From Drosophila miranda (Eukaryota > Arthropoda > Insecta > Diptera > Drosophilidae): DNA of 64,000 nt. Below the pieces are notes generated by a model that was given only the letters and a program-made list of their open reading frames with translations, had not been told where the DNA came from and searched no databases. The translations under genes were made by a program, and so were the position numbers. Location of the stretch: the NCBI RefSeq assembly GCF_003369915.1, contig NC_046673.1, positions 17,468,001-17,532,000 on the forward strand. The letters are read 5' to 3'. Of this stretch, positions 50,337-60,871 are shown in pieces. Numbering within the stretch: position 1 is the stretch's first letter; each line of letters starts with the position of its first letter.

Positions 50337-50753
50337 ATGTCCGGATTCCGTGTATTGGACGAGGAGGATCGCCTGGCGCTAATATCGTGGCTCAAGGAGC
50401 ATAACATCGAACTGAATCATCGCACCAGGACCGAGCTACGCGATGCTTTCGCGGTGGCCAAGATCTGTAAGAGGATCCACCCCGACTTGGTTGACCTTCA
50501 GGTCTACACGCCCAGGTGCAGCATGACCCAAATGCTGAACAATTGGAAGATATTTAACGACAGGGTTCTCAAGAAACTGGACCTGAACCTGTCCCATTTG
50601 ATGCTCAAGGAGCTGGCAGGTGGGGCAGCGTGTGCCATTGAATCAATCCTCCATAAACTGATGACCACCGAGTATGCCCTGAAACGAGGAGAGGGCAAGC
50701 CCAATCTAGCCAAGAAACCGCTAGACAGACATAGACCGAGAGTGATTCACTAA
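50337..50753 (+). CDS. SPEF1-like calponin-homology domain protein
   Basis: A single-exon gene of 138 residues with one SPEF1-type CH domain. It shows LISWLKEHNIELNHRTRTEL, DAFAVAKICKRIHPDLVDL (about residues 36-54), then YTPRCSMTQMLNNWKIFN, very close to the SPEF1 block that ends in an NW pair, and a last helix with AIESILHKLM. A basic tail ends RPRVIH. SPEF1 proteins bind microtubules through the CH domain; the long C-terminal part of SPEF1 is missing. The start has a good context (GGGGAAAATG) and no upstream in-frame ATG fits the domain better. Roughly 40% of domain residues match the 28037 paralog by eye, so the duplication is old. A polyadenylation hexamer follows at 50894. Confidence 0.9.
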   Translation: MSGFRVLDEEDRLALISWLKEHNIELNHRTRTELRDAFAVAKICKRIHPDLVDLQVYTPRCSMTQMLNNWKIFNDRVLKKLDLNLSHLMLKELAGGAACAIESILHKLMTTEYALKRGEGKPNLAKKPLDRHRPRVIH

Positions 50754-50893
50754 AAGGTATCTGAATCCCTGAATCCCATGGACACAACCTATGGGGCTAC
50801 AGAAAATTATAACAATGGCAGTCTGCTTTTTTCAATCTAAATTAACAAAAGGTGCAAAATGTAAACCCCAGAGTAACCACAGAATCGAGCTTA

Positions 50894-50899
50894 AATAAA
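50894..50899 (+). terminator. Polyadenylation signal of the CH gene
   Basis: AATAAA within TTAAATAAATAAG, 141 bases past the stop of the 50337 gene; a typical spacing for a short Drosophila 3' UTR. Confidence 0.55.
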
Positions 50900-52125
50900 T
50901 AAGTAAGCAAATTATATTTGTTGTTCTTCAAACAGTTCAAATTAATTAACACTTACAACCTTTTGAGGCGATTCGGAGGGCACAAAACCCATTGCTTCGC
51001 ACCACAAATGGTTTGGTTTTCTTCTGATGAATTTATGAGACATTGTCTTGTTGAACAGCGGCATTCGGCAAATTGTTGGCCAACTTGATTAAAAAATATG
51101 TGTACGAAAGTGGCAGACCTCTCACTGGAAGGTGTGTGTGTGTGGTTTGGCAAGGTGGAATTAGGTTCGAGTTGGGCGGATGCGGAGTCGAGTCGAGTCG
51201 AGTCGGGTGTTGTGTCGAGCTTGTAATGAGGCAGGGCTAATTAATTTGTATAATGTGCTGACTGAGAGACGACGACTGATAAGTGGCCGTAAACACACAA
51301 AGGCATCGTAAACCATATGTCTGACCCCAACCCAACCATACCCCCTCTCACTCTCAGAGCCGGTGGCCAATCAATTAGAGGACCTAAACACTTGAGAGCC
51401 CCTCGATCTGGTGCTGGTGCCGGTGCTGGTGCTGGTGCGAAGAGTAAAACGTTTATAGTGCGTGTAATCAGCTCTTAACTATAATTTATAAAACTGCATT
51501 TCTTGCACCGTCCGCACCAGTACCGTCATGGGTCCGTGTGTTGTGTGCAGCTTAACGCTTTTGGACTCTTGGGGCTCTGGCAACGCATCGGCACGACGGA
51601 AGCAATAAACTTCTGTATAATTAAATAAAATAAAATTAAAAATGTTAATGAGCTCTGAAAGAGAGGGAGAGAATAGAACAGAACACCTCACTCATCTACT
51701 GTAATCATGGGTGAGTCGATGAGTTGGCTCTCGGTCTGGGTCTTGGGGGCCTGGAACGCATTGCCTCCTCCCGACAACGCCCCTGTCCGCCCTGCCCGCC
51801 CAGCACCATCGGCTTGTAAACAATTTAGCGTGTCTCTTCATATTATATCATTAAAATTAATACGAGTTTGGCGTGCCGCAAGTTATTCACTTTGGCCCCT
51901 TCAAAGTGCGTCTAAAAATGCTATTCACTTTACCCCTGCCATGCCCCAAACGAAACCTATGCGCCTCCTTCCCCTTCTCCTTCTTGTCTCCCGCCTGTTC
52001 TTCTGGCGGTTAACTAATGAGACAGACTGTAGACTGTAACTAAACTGTTGAATGTGTCCGACAAGGCTAAGATCGCGGCTAAATCGAAGAAGGTAATCGA
52101 AGAGATATTATTTTTTAACTAGTGT
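50900..52125. other. Non-coding spacer
   Basis: No supported gene. Contains a GAGTC repeat (about 51187-51206) and GGTGCT repeats (about 51412-51437). Confidence 0.6.
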
Positions 52126-52446
52126 CTAAAAACCTATTTCCGATCTGAATCGATTGAGGTGGGACTTTGAAACAGCAGAGATGACCAGATTGAGATGAAA
52201 GGAAGCTATAACGATAGCCACAACAGCAGTAACAGTCGATAGTTGCATTAGCAAATGCACACCGATATATGGATCACCGCACACCGATGGCAGCTGTAAT
52301 ACCACCTTGGTCGGTACCAGTATTTGTTCATACGAGTATACGAGTACACATAAATATAGGGCTGCCCTTGATGGCAGCGCAATCTCCATTTTGTAAATTG
52401 AAAAAAGAGTGCGGAATCGCTGGAAGTTCTGCTTAATTACATCCAT
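52126..52446 (-). CDS. Candidate small membrane protein
   Basis: A 106-residue ORF starting MDVIKQNFQRFRTLFSIYKM. Codon choice is Drosophila-like (many C/G third positions) and the sequence is not low-complexity, unlike most open frames in this window. Hydrophobic segments lie at about residues 28-38 and 63-91, the second long enough for one confident membrane helix (TVTAVVAIVIASFHLNLVIS). The tail SKSHLNRFRSEIGF is basic. No family recognised. It could be a lineage-specific gene or a chance frame; no intron or UTR signal decides. Confidence 0.4.
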   Translation of the reverse strand: MDVIKQNFQRFRTLFSIYKMEIALPSRAALYLCVLVYSYEQILVPTKVVLQLPSVCGDPYIGVHLLMQLSTVTAVVAIVIASFHLNLVISAVSKSHLNRFRSEIGF

Positions 52447-54105
52447 GAATCCCCAATCTTGTTACATCCATTAATACAAAAGTCAACCCACATAAATATT
52501 ATTATTACAATTTAAAGACGTTTAATCAGTAAAACATAATTTATAAATTGGCCCATGTTTTAGCTTGAAAAGTCCTGCAATCTCTGGTTTCAAAACCAGG
52601 CTGCAAGACTCTCCTCCTGTGCGATGAGAATCTCTTAAGCCGCCGCCTTGAGCCTGACAAGACTTGACTCTGGCGATGATCGCCATCCAGATCCAGTCAG
52701 CGCTTTCGATATGCAAATAAGATGTTGGGCCTCAGCTCCAGCTCCGGCCACTGCCACTGCCTCCGATCGACTTCTGCCAGCTGGCGGGCATTGTTGTGTT
52801 GGCCTAACACGACACTGACAAATGTTAATCCATTAAGGCCCTGTCAATGGGCAAATCTGTCACAACAGCGAGTGGAGAGCGGAAGGCTTTGGAGGGCGAG
52901 CGACGAGTAGAGGGTATTAGTTGTGCGACCTTAGAGCGCAACTTAATTGGTGCAAGGTGCATTGCTCTTCGCCGGCATGGGCCTGGGATTTACAGAGACA
53001 AATGCGAATGCTAAACTTGGCTAACAACAAATTGGCAATCAGGCCAGGCCGTTCGCTTTGCCCACTGGGCAGGTGTTGGACAACTTAATGCGAAGTCCAG
53101 CCGGCCAGAGCCAGGAGCAGAGTCTCTGTGCGGATGAGTATGTGGAGCCTGCGTAGAGCGCGTGCCGTGTAAAATGTTTTAAGTGCCTGCTCATTAATCG
53201 TAATCGTCTCTGGCTGTAACATATGCCGCTCCATCTCCTTCTGCCACGTCTGCTGACTTTTATGATACCCTGTACGAAAACTTGTTATATTCCTCAAAAG
53301 GGTTATCTGCGCATCTACCAGCGAGTATCCGCTGGTCGGGTACGGACTACCTTTTGGCTGGCAGTTGACAGGATCGGGTGAGCACTCCTTCGAGCTTTAC
53401 TCGTTTGTCTAATTGAGAACTGGATAAACACCAAACCAAGCGCCTGCCTGGATGTGGGGTTACTCAGGGGCCCAACGCCTCTTTGTCATTTGTCAGAGTT
53501 CGTTTTTAGGTGTAAATATGTTAATGAGTGTGAATAATTTCCTAGAATTTCCTGTGCACACACACACTCGCACACTACTCGATTTGCCGATAGTCGTTGG
53601 GTTGAGTTCTAGTCTTAATTGGAATTACCAAGGCATACCGACGTATGACGTATGCCGACGATTAATTTCGCTCTGTGCGTAATCAAGTCAAAAATTTATT
53701 GAAGTTGCAATAAATGCGCCCAAGGCAGCGGCAGCGGCAGCGGCCGGGGAGCACCACAGAGGCAGGCAGCAGCAGCACCTCGCTGTTTGCGGCTGGGGCG
53801 GAGACGGAGGGTCTCATTAGAAAAGCTTCAAAAGCTTTCGCCTGCGTGCGTTTGATTGGGGGACGTAGACGCTGAAGGCTTCGATAAAGTCAGCCTCAAA
53901 GTCAGACCAGACAGACGGCTGCTAAAGGTACACAGAGAGAAATTATCTCCTTGAAACAATGCCCGTACACCAAGCCAATCATATGTACAATCTGTCCAAG
54001 ATACCATCGATACCATCGATAAATTTAATTTAATGCACTCAATGGATATTCAACATAATTTGTATGGAACTGGGCCACAAATACAAGACTATTCTAGCGA
54101 TAAAT
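52447..54105. other. Non-coding spacer
   Basis: No supported gene. Near 53270-53350 the words GATACCCTGTAC and GGTCGGGTACGG resemble ends of Drosophila dispersed repeats. A GCGGCA run lies near 53728-53743. Two CCATCGATA words at about 54004-54021 lie just downstream of the Tim17-family gene. Confidence 0.55.
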
Positions 54106-54681
54106 TCACTTGATGACACCGCTGGCCATCTTGACCAGATCCAATATCGAGTGGGTGGAAGTGCCCATGTGGCCGGGCAGATCATTTTGAGAACCCTCCT
54201 GTACCACGTCCCACTGGGGACGTTGCGGCTTGTCTTGGGTCTCTCCTGGAGCGATGGATGGATCTTCGTCTGCATAGATGGTGGCCACTACTGAGCCAGC
54301 TCCTTCGATCAACGCCATCACCAGACACCCAAATATCGCACTGCTTGCCATTTGCCGGATACCCTGGCGAGCGGCGAGTATGCCACCCGTTGCAGCACCG
54401 CTTATAATCGAGTTCCAGGAGTCCTCCTGCTGCCTGTAGTGGACCAGCGTGCAGTCCACCGTGCTGAAGGTGGCACCCCAAACGGCAAAGCTGCCGGCAA
54501 TCCCGGGGGTCCTTAGCTTCACCGAAACCAGTCCGTCATTGAGCCGGCGACGCAGTCCCACCGGGGCATCTCTGAATCCCTTCATATACTGGAACAGGGC
54601 CCCGCCAATGGTGCCCATCATGAAGGCACAGCCGGTATCTTCGACAATCCGTATGGGACAGGGCTGACGATAGTACTCCAT
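54106..54681 (-). CDS. Tim17-family mitochondrial translocase subunit
   Basis: A 191-residue single-exon gene of the Tim17/Tim22/Tim23 family. Tim17 is part of the TIM23 inner-membrane complex that moves presequence proteins into the matrix. Family features are the start PCPIRIVEDTGCAF, Gly-rich first helix, FAVWGATFSTVDCTLVHYR (about residues 65-83), and WNSIISGAATGGILAARQG (about 89-107), with four helices by residue 135. Cys8 and Cys77 are the pair that forms the conserved Tim17 disulfide. The tail from about 135 is long, polar and unlike usual Tim17 tails. Drosophila carries several Tim17 paralogs, some made by retroposition and testis-biased; lack of introns fits such a copy. Which paralog it corresponds to cannot be told. 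Confidence 0.92.
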   Translation of the reverse strand: MEYYRQPCPIRIVEDTGCAFMMGTIGGALFQYMKGFRDAPVGLRRRLNDGLVSVKLRTPGIAGSFAVWGATFSTVDCTLVHYRQQEDSWNSIISGAATGGILAARQGIRQMASSAIFGCLVMALIEGAGSVVATIYADEDPSIAPGETQDKPQRPQWDVVQEGSQNDLPGHMGTSTHSILDLVKMASGVIK

Positions 54682-57600
54682 TCTGTACGCAATCTCACTA
54701 TGACTTTTTTCTGTTTGTATTTTTTGTTCCCAATCGTCTAACGTGTTTGTTTTCCAATGGATCCTGGGGTCTATATGATTTTAAAGCTAGTGCTGCCTGT
54801 GACTTTTGATTCAAATCGGATAGGATCGAAGGGGAGTTGTGTATAGAAAGAGGAAAGGTGTTTTCTTATAGCTAGGGGAGTGCTTTGGTGCACATCATTT
54901 GTGATATATTTAAACTATATTAATTATAATCCTGATATGGAAATATACCTTAATATAAACAGGGGGATCAAATAAACCATTATATAACAATAAACAGCTG
55001 GTCTAGTCGTTACTCTTACTCGTTACTTTACATTCAAGACCGAACGAGAAGAGAATGCCGAAATAAAAGTAAGAAGAAATTAAAAATTTTAATTTCTGAT
55101 TTTATTTTCATATTTTATTACGTCCAATAATACTTAAATATTTCATTAAAATATGTTGTAACATATTTATACGTTCTATCACATTTTCGCTGTTCAGTGC
55201 ATAAGATGGTGGTTTTCAGTTCAGGTGGTCTCAGTCGATGTCATGGACCATTTAGGAGCTCTATTTCCATTTCCCACCCTTGGCTTGCGGTTTTCTCAGA
55301 CTCGTATCATGCGACAGCCGGTTCCGTATGGGCTTTTGGGGAATGGAGAGGCAGAGCAGTCACGTTTCACGCATGAATTGTAGCATAACTTTTGTTGTTC
55401 TTGTGCAGTCGAGAGTCAAGGGGAACCAAGTCGCGCTATAATATGCCGCCTTCTAAGTTTGGGGACCCCAGAGGGGAATACGCACACGATTTTCCCAGCC
55501 TTAAATTTAATTCTCAATCAATGATTAATATTGCTTGAGTGAAGAAGCAATTAAGGGATATCGAATGAAGTTTAAAGGCCTTATCGCCTCTGGAGCTCAA
55601 CTATTCGAAGGACTCTTTCCGTGTTCACATATTCCTGCAATCCCAAAGAATTCCTCTGGAGAATAATATAAAAGTTTTGTGTGATCTGTTTTCAATTTGG
55701 AACACACATTTCGTACTGCTCGGGTTTCGGTATCGGGAGAGGCATGCCAAAGGGCTGGGGAAAAAACAAACTGAAACAAAGAAATGAAACCCACAAAAGT
55801 CAAGGCTTATCTTTCCTGCTCTCTCTCCGTCTCTCTGTCTCCCTGTTACCTTTTCTCCCGCCTCTTACCTGGGTCAGTGAGGCATTGCCAATGGCCTGGG
55901 GGCTAGCAGTTAGCCTGGACTCCACTCCTTCTCCCACCTGCTGCCTGCTGCCTGCTGCATACCCAGGCCATACCCAGATTCTTCGGCCTTCCGTCCCCCC
56001 CTCCCCCAAGCCAGGCATTAAATTTATTACTTAACAGAAACAAGGGCTACTCATGAGAGCCGGAACATTACATACCCTTACGGATCCACACATAAAGCCA
56101 AATATTCTTGTATAATTTTCAGAGAAGATTTGACCTGATTTTCTACATGTACTAGCAACATCTTTAAAACTGTCTAAAATTCGTAGTACCATCCTCTGTA
56201 AGGGCATGCAAGGGTGACCCAAAGAAAAAAGAAAAGAAAACATTTCGGAAGGGTTCCGCAAAAAAGAAGTCGAAAAATTAAAGCAATTGCATGCTTTGCA
56301 TAATTTCTGTAAACAAAGTGGTGCTGTTGGTGGCTCAAGATCCAAAGTGGTTTCTTCCAGCTGTCAGGGGCATTCGGTTGTAGGGTGGGGTATTCGGGGG
56401 TGTGGGGGGTGTCTTCTTAAGCTGCCAAGAAACGCGCGAAAATGCGAGTTAATCCATGGCCTGACTTTTGCCGCTTTGTTTTTAAGCTTCGCTGATTTGG
56501 ATTTTCCCGCTCCCCATATCCCATATGCCATATGCCAGAGCATAGGCTATCGATTTACCAAATCGGAACACCGCTTCCCTCCCTTCCCTTCCCTTCCCTT
56601 ACGCCACCAGCTCTCCATGATACCCTCTCTCCCTTGACTCTGTCAGTTATTCAATTTTTTGCCATTTTATCGTTCCAACATGGAAAACCTTTTAAAATCA
56701 GAGAGAGAGAGAGAGAGAGAGCAGGGGGCTGTGGGCGTGTTTGAGAGAGAGAGAGAGAGGCTCACACATGGCCTGTCAGTGGGTGGGTGGCTGAATGGGC
56801 TCTGAGGCCTCTTATCAGTCCTTATCGAAAGGCTAGCCATGGGGACTCATTCGTAGACTGAAAGCCCATGCGAAACCGTGGCATAATCGCAAGCTGCCTC
56901 CTGCCACACACACACACACACAATTGAAATACATTGACAACTATAATTGGCTATAAAACATTTTGGAGGGCCCTTGACGGACATTTCAATAGACTGAGGG
57001 AACTGCTGCGGCATGCTGGGTACAAAGCCCACCGACAAACCAAGCCAAACCGAAAGAAAATACTAGCCAGAGACAGATAAAGATGGAGATAGAGCGAGAA
57101 GGAGACAGGAACAGAGGCAGAGGAATAAGCAGAGCTAGTAGTAGTTTTTGGGAGCTGGGAATATAATATAAGCAGGCTCTAATTTCCTCGAGTATTAGTC
57201 TAACTTCTATAGGCGTTGCGAGTCATGCGGCAGCGCCCCTCGGTCGGGCTGCGTCTCTGCCTGGGATCAGTGCGTAACAGGCTTCGGGATATCCAAAGGT
57301 GCAGGATAGTTTTTACTAGTCTGAAAGAATCATTTGAAAGGAGCATTTGATGGTCTCAGTTCCTCCCTGAAATGCCTGCCAGTTGTACGCCTCAATAGAG
57401 GTGAACCAATAGGTTCAAAAGGATTCGAACCCCCCATACCGCGACCACCTATGTATCTACTGCCTTGTCCTTCTCTGTCAACCCTTCCCAGCTCCTCCCT
57501 CTCAATCCCTTTGATGCACGCGCCTTTTTTTTTGCTTAAACTTTTCAATTAAATGTTAATTATGTGAAATTGACATTGACCATTATGACAGGTTGCGGAA

Positions 57601-60440
57601 CCGCTCCTGGCCCTGGGACTGGGCCCATCTATGCCACTGACACTGCTTCAGCCCCTGTCTGTGCCTGTGTCTGCGCCTGTGCCCCTCCCCCGAGGAACTG
57701 CTCGGCCTGGACTCCGCCTTCTTGCCCCTCATGGACACTTGCAACTGCAAATTTAATTTAATTGCATTTCATACGCCCATTTGGCTGCCACTTTGTGGTG
57801 GTTCTTGTTGCCGGTGCCGGTGCCGGTGCCGTTGCCGTTGCCGTTGGTGTTGTCGGTGCAACACTTGACTTATTTAGGCAGAGAGAAGCCTCGAGAAAGA
57901 CAAGGAGACAAGCCGCAGAGAAAGAGATAGACGGACGCAGAAAGAGCGAGAGAGATAGTAGGAGAGAAGCAGAGAAGGCCCCTGTTTGGTGCAAAATTTT
58001 AATTGCCTTGAAACTGGCAACTTGCAACGCGTTCGGCCCAAATTTGGGAGCAGGGGAGCTTGTTGCAAGCATTTTGCCGTTGCGCTTCGCTGAACAGAGA
58101 GAGAAAGATAGATAGAGAGAGAGAGAGAGAGAAAGAGAAAGACAAAGCGAGAGAGATGGTCAGAGAAGAACTAAGAAAATAAAACGCAGATAAAAGAAAG
58201 CAGAAAAGGAATTAGAAGAAGATAATAAGAAGCACACAGGAAACAGGTGCAGAAAGGTAAAGTTGACCAGAAGAAAGAAGAAAAGAAAGCCGAAAGGGAA
58301 CAAGTGGAATCTGAAGAAAGAATCTACAAAGAATTAATGATATTTTTGATCCTTTTTGTTAATACTCGGGAAAAAGACCCACGCGCACTCGCTTCACAGG
58401 TACCTCAACCCCAGGCTCACTCGCTTCGCTTGCCCTAGTCCACGACGACGACCCATAACAGTTTTTTTATAATAGAGAGATAATATATAAAAAATTAATG
58501 AGGAATACCTAAGTGAGAGGGAGAAATGGTCAAAGAGATCATACGATTCTTCACAGAGAAGACATCTCCCATTCAATCTCACTCTCCAGCCGAACCGGTG
58601 ACGAAAGTTCAAGTTTATTATTTCTCGTAGGGCCATTCCTTGGCGTGTCATTCGAAGAGACATTCTGAGAGACAGTCGCAAACAGTAGCGGCACACGACG
58701 GACGCCCTTGACAATGATGGCAAACGAGCTCCCAATGGCTCCCAATAAGCCCAGAACTGAATTCAATCGCCATCCAAAAACCAAATCGCAGCTAAATTGC
58801 CCTGAAACGCATCTGAAACGATCTGAATCCGAATCGAATCGAATTGAAACTATAAAAGGGGCGACAATTTAGACGTTGTCCGCGTCACTTCCCTTTGGCC
58901 AATGACCAATTAAAGAGGAGTCCCTGGACTGCCTTCGGCACCGGCACTGGCACCGGCACCGGCTCTGGCTCCGACTCCATCTGATCCTCCTTTTCAGCTC
59001 CTCCTCGAACGTATGTCCATTCCCATTTCCATTTCCACTGCCAGTCCCAATTCCCATTCACATTCGCATTCGCCTTCGCGTTTGGGGGCACCTTTTCCTG
59101 CCCCCTCGTTCACATTTAAACCGATTGTCACTTGTTGTAATAAATTGAAATTGACCAACAGCGTGCGGCAACGTGCAACGTGCAACGTGCGACGCGTATC
59201 TTGTTGCAAGTGCTGGGGAATTCCGTTTCGGTTTCTGTTTCTTTTTTTGGGGCTTGGCTTGACAATAAATGTCAACACTTTGCGGCCGCTAATTTATTTG
59301 CGCGCTCGATGCGTTTCACCTCTCGCCATCAAAATGATTAAAGTGTTGTTGGCAGGGGCGAATGCCGAGGAGGAATCGACTGGGGAACCCGCTAGCACTA
59401 CTGGAGAAGTGTAAGAAAATCGCAGAAGGTTGCAAGAGATTAAGATTGAGAGTTTCAGTAGAATAAATGCTCCAAAAATATGCCCAAACATATGCAGACA
59501 GAACTTGATCAATTTAGATCACCTTATCGTTTGTGGGTATATTGGGTATGTATGGGTACTGTTTACCTCTCAAGTTTGTGCTGCTGCTGATTTGTTGAGC
59601 AACCAGCTACCATCCACAAAGCAGACTCACACACACACCGGCAGACAGACAGACACGCACTTGCACACATGTCCGACATTATGGCCAAGAGCAGAGACCA
59701 AATACTTGAGCCAGGCCAAGTCCCTCCCCTGTCTTCCTGCTCTGTGTCTGTGTCTGTGGCCTCTTCTACCTTTATGATGAAGGCCAAACAAGTTGAGGTA
59801 GGTTAATTTTATTGGCCAAATAAGTGGGTATCAAATTTAATGGCCAACAGCGCGGAGGCAGACAAAGACAGCGAAGAAAGAAGACAGAAACACAGAAAAC
59901 ACACGGAAAACACACACAAAACACAACACACACAAAAAAATAGAAAAAAGAACGGGTCGGGAATGGGGTCGGGGTCGGGGTCGGGTCGGTCCGGGGAGGG
60001 TTAGGTGGAAGGGCCGCAGAGGGCGATGGGTTGTCAGGAGGTGGTGCCAGAAGGGTGGGGCAGGACGGGAACGGGTGCCAGTGCATAAAGCGTAAAAATG
60101 AGCCAAAATAAATAAGGAAAGCCGCAGACGGCAGGCCCTTTCAACTGCAAGAAGAAGACAGTGGAACACTCGAAGTGGAAGTGGAAGACAAAGACGATGA
60201 AGCTGACGGCCCTTTGATTGATTGGCTGGCAGCGGAAGCGTGACGTCACAAACAGCCACCAGCAACAGCAGCAACATCAGCGGAGAACAAGGGAAATCGG
60301 AATACATTTGAGTTTGAGACCAACATTTGACAAGATATTCAGATATTCACAGATGGCAGAGATCTTCTCTGAGTAAAACAAAATATGATCGAAAACCAAA
60401 GAAATCAAAGAAGAGTTTAAGCAAATAGCACATATTCGAA
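54682..60440. other. Non-coding interval
   Basis: No supported gene in about 5.7 kb. It has GA tracts (56701-56721, about 56742-56758, and a GA/GATA-rich tract 58096-58152), CA (about 56903-56920), GCCGGT/GCCGTT (about 57816-57850) and GGGGTC (about 59965-59990). Confidence 0.6.
58096..58152 (+). repeat. GA-rich microsatellite
   Basis: GA repeats with GAAA and GATA interruptions (GAGAGAAAGATAGATAGAG then pure GA). The GA-rich, A-interrupted form is close to the MSL recognition motif of Drosophila X chromosomes; function not shown. Confidence 0.8.
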
Positions 60441-60653
60441 ATGATCACAAAAATGAACCGATCATATCTTAGATGGTTCACATTTCATTCTCAAATCGAC
60501 AAATCTCGACAAAGAGTATTCCAGTGGGCACACAAGATGCTTTTTATAAGAATACAAGCATTCATCGTGTATCAGATGTCATCCATCTACCTAATCGGCT
60601 CAGAACTTATCGATATTGGCCTCGAAGCGTCGCGACTCGGACCCAAAAAATAG
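60441..60653 (+). CDS. Candidate small ORF beside the LINE
   Basis: A 70-residue ORF, MITKMNRSYLRWFTFHSQID onward, basic in the first half with one hydrophobic stretch (AFIVYQMSSIYLIGSELI, about residues 40-57). The second half uses C/G-ending codons. A 62-codon frame overlaps it. The LINE tail begins 47 bases past the stop. No family recognised; may be chance. Confidence 0.25.
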   Translation: MITKMNRSYLRWFTFHSQIDKSRQRVFQWAHKMLFIRIQAFIVYQMSSIYLIGSELIDIGLEASRLGPKK

Positions 60654-60698
60654 TCACATAATAATGTATTTTATTTTAAATAATCTATGTCTGCTATC

Positions 60699-60700
<2 letters not shown>

Positions 60701-60737
<37 letters not shown>
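60701..60737 (-). repeat. Poly(A) tail of the LINE
   Basis: Thirty-seven T in a row on the plus strand, equal to the 3' A tail of the minus-strand element, set against unique flank ending CTGCTATCGA. Confidence 0.95.
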
Positions 60738-60739
<2 letters not shown>

Positions 60740-60871
60740 TAAGCGTTGAATCCGTACATTGCATATAACGTATCTTAACATCACTGGTAAATAATATTGG
60801 GGTAGCCAAACCTAATGCTGAATGCGAGAGGACTTACAAAAAATATAATATTATAATATTGGGAGGGAAAC

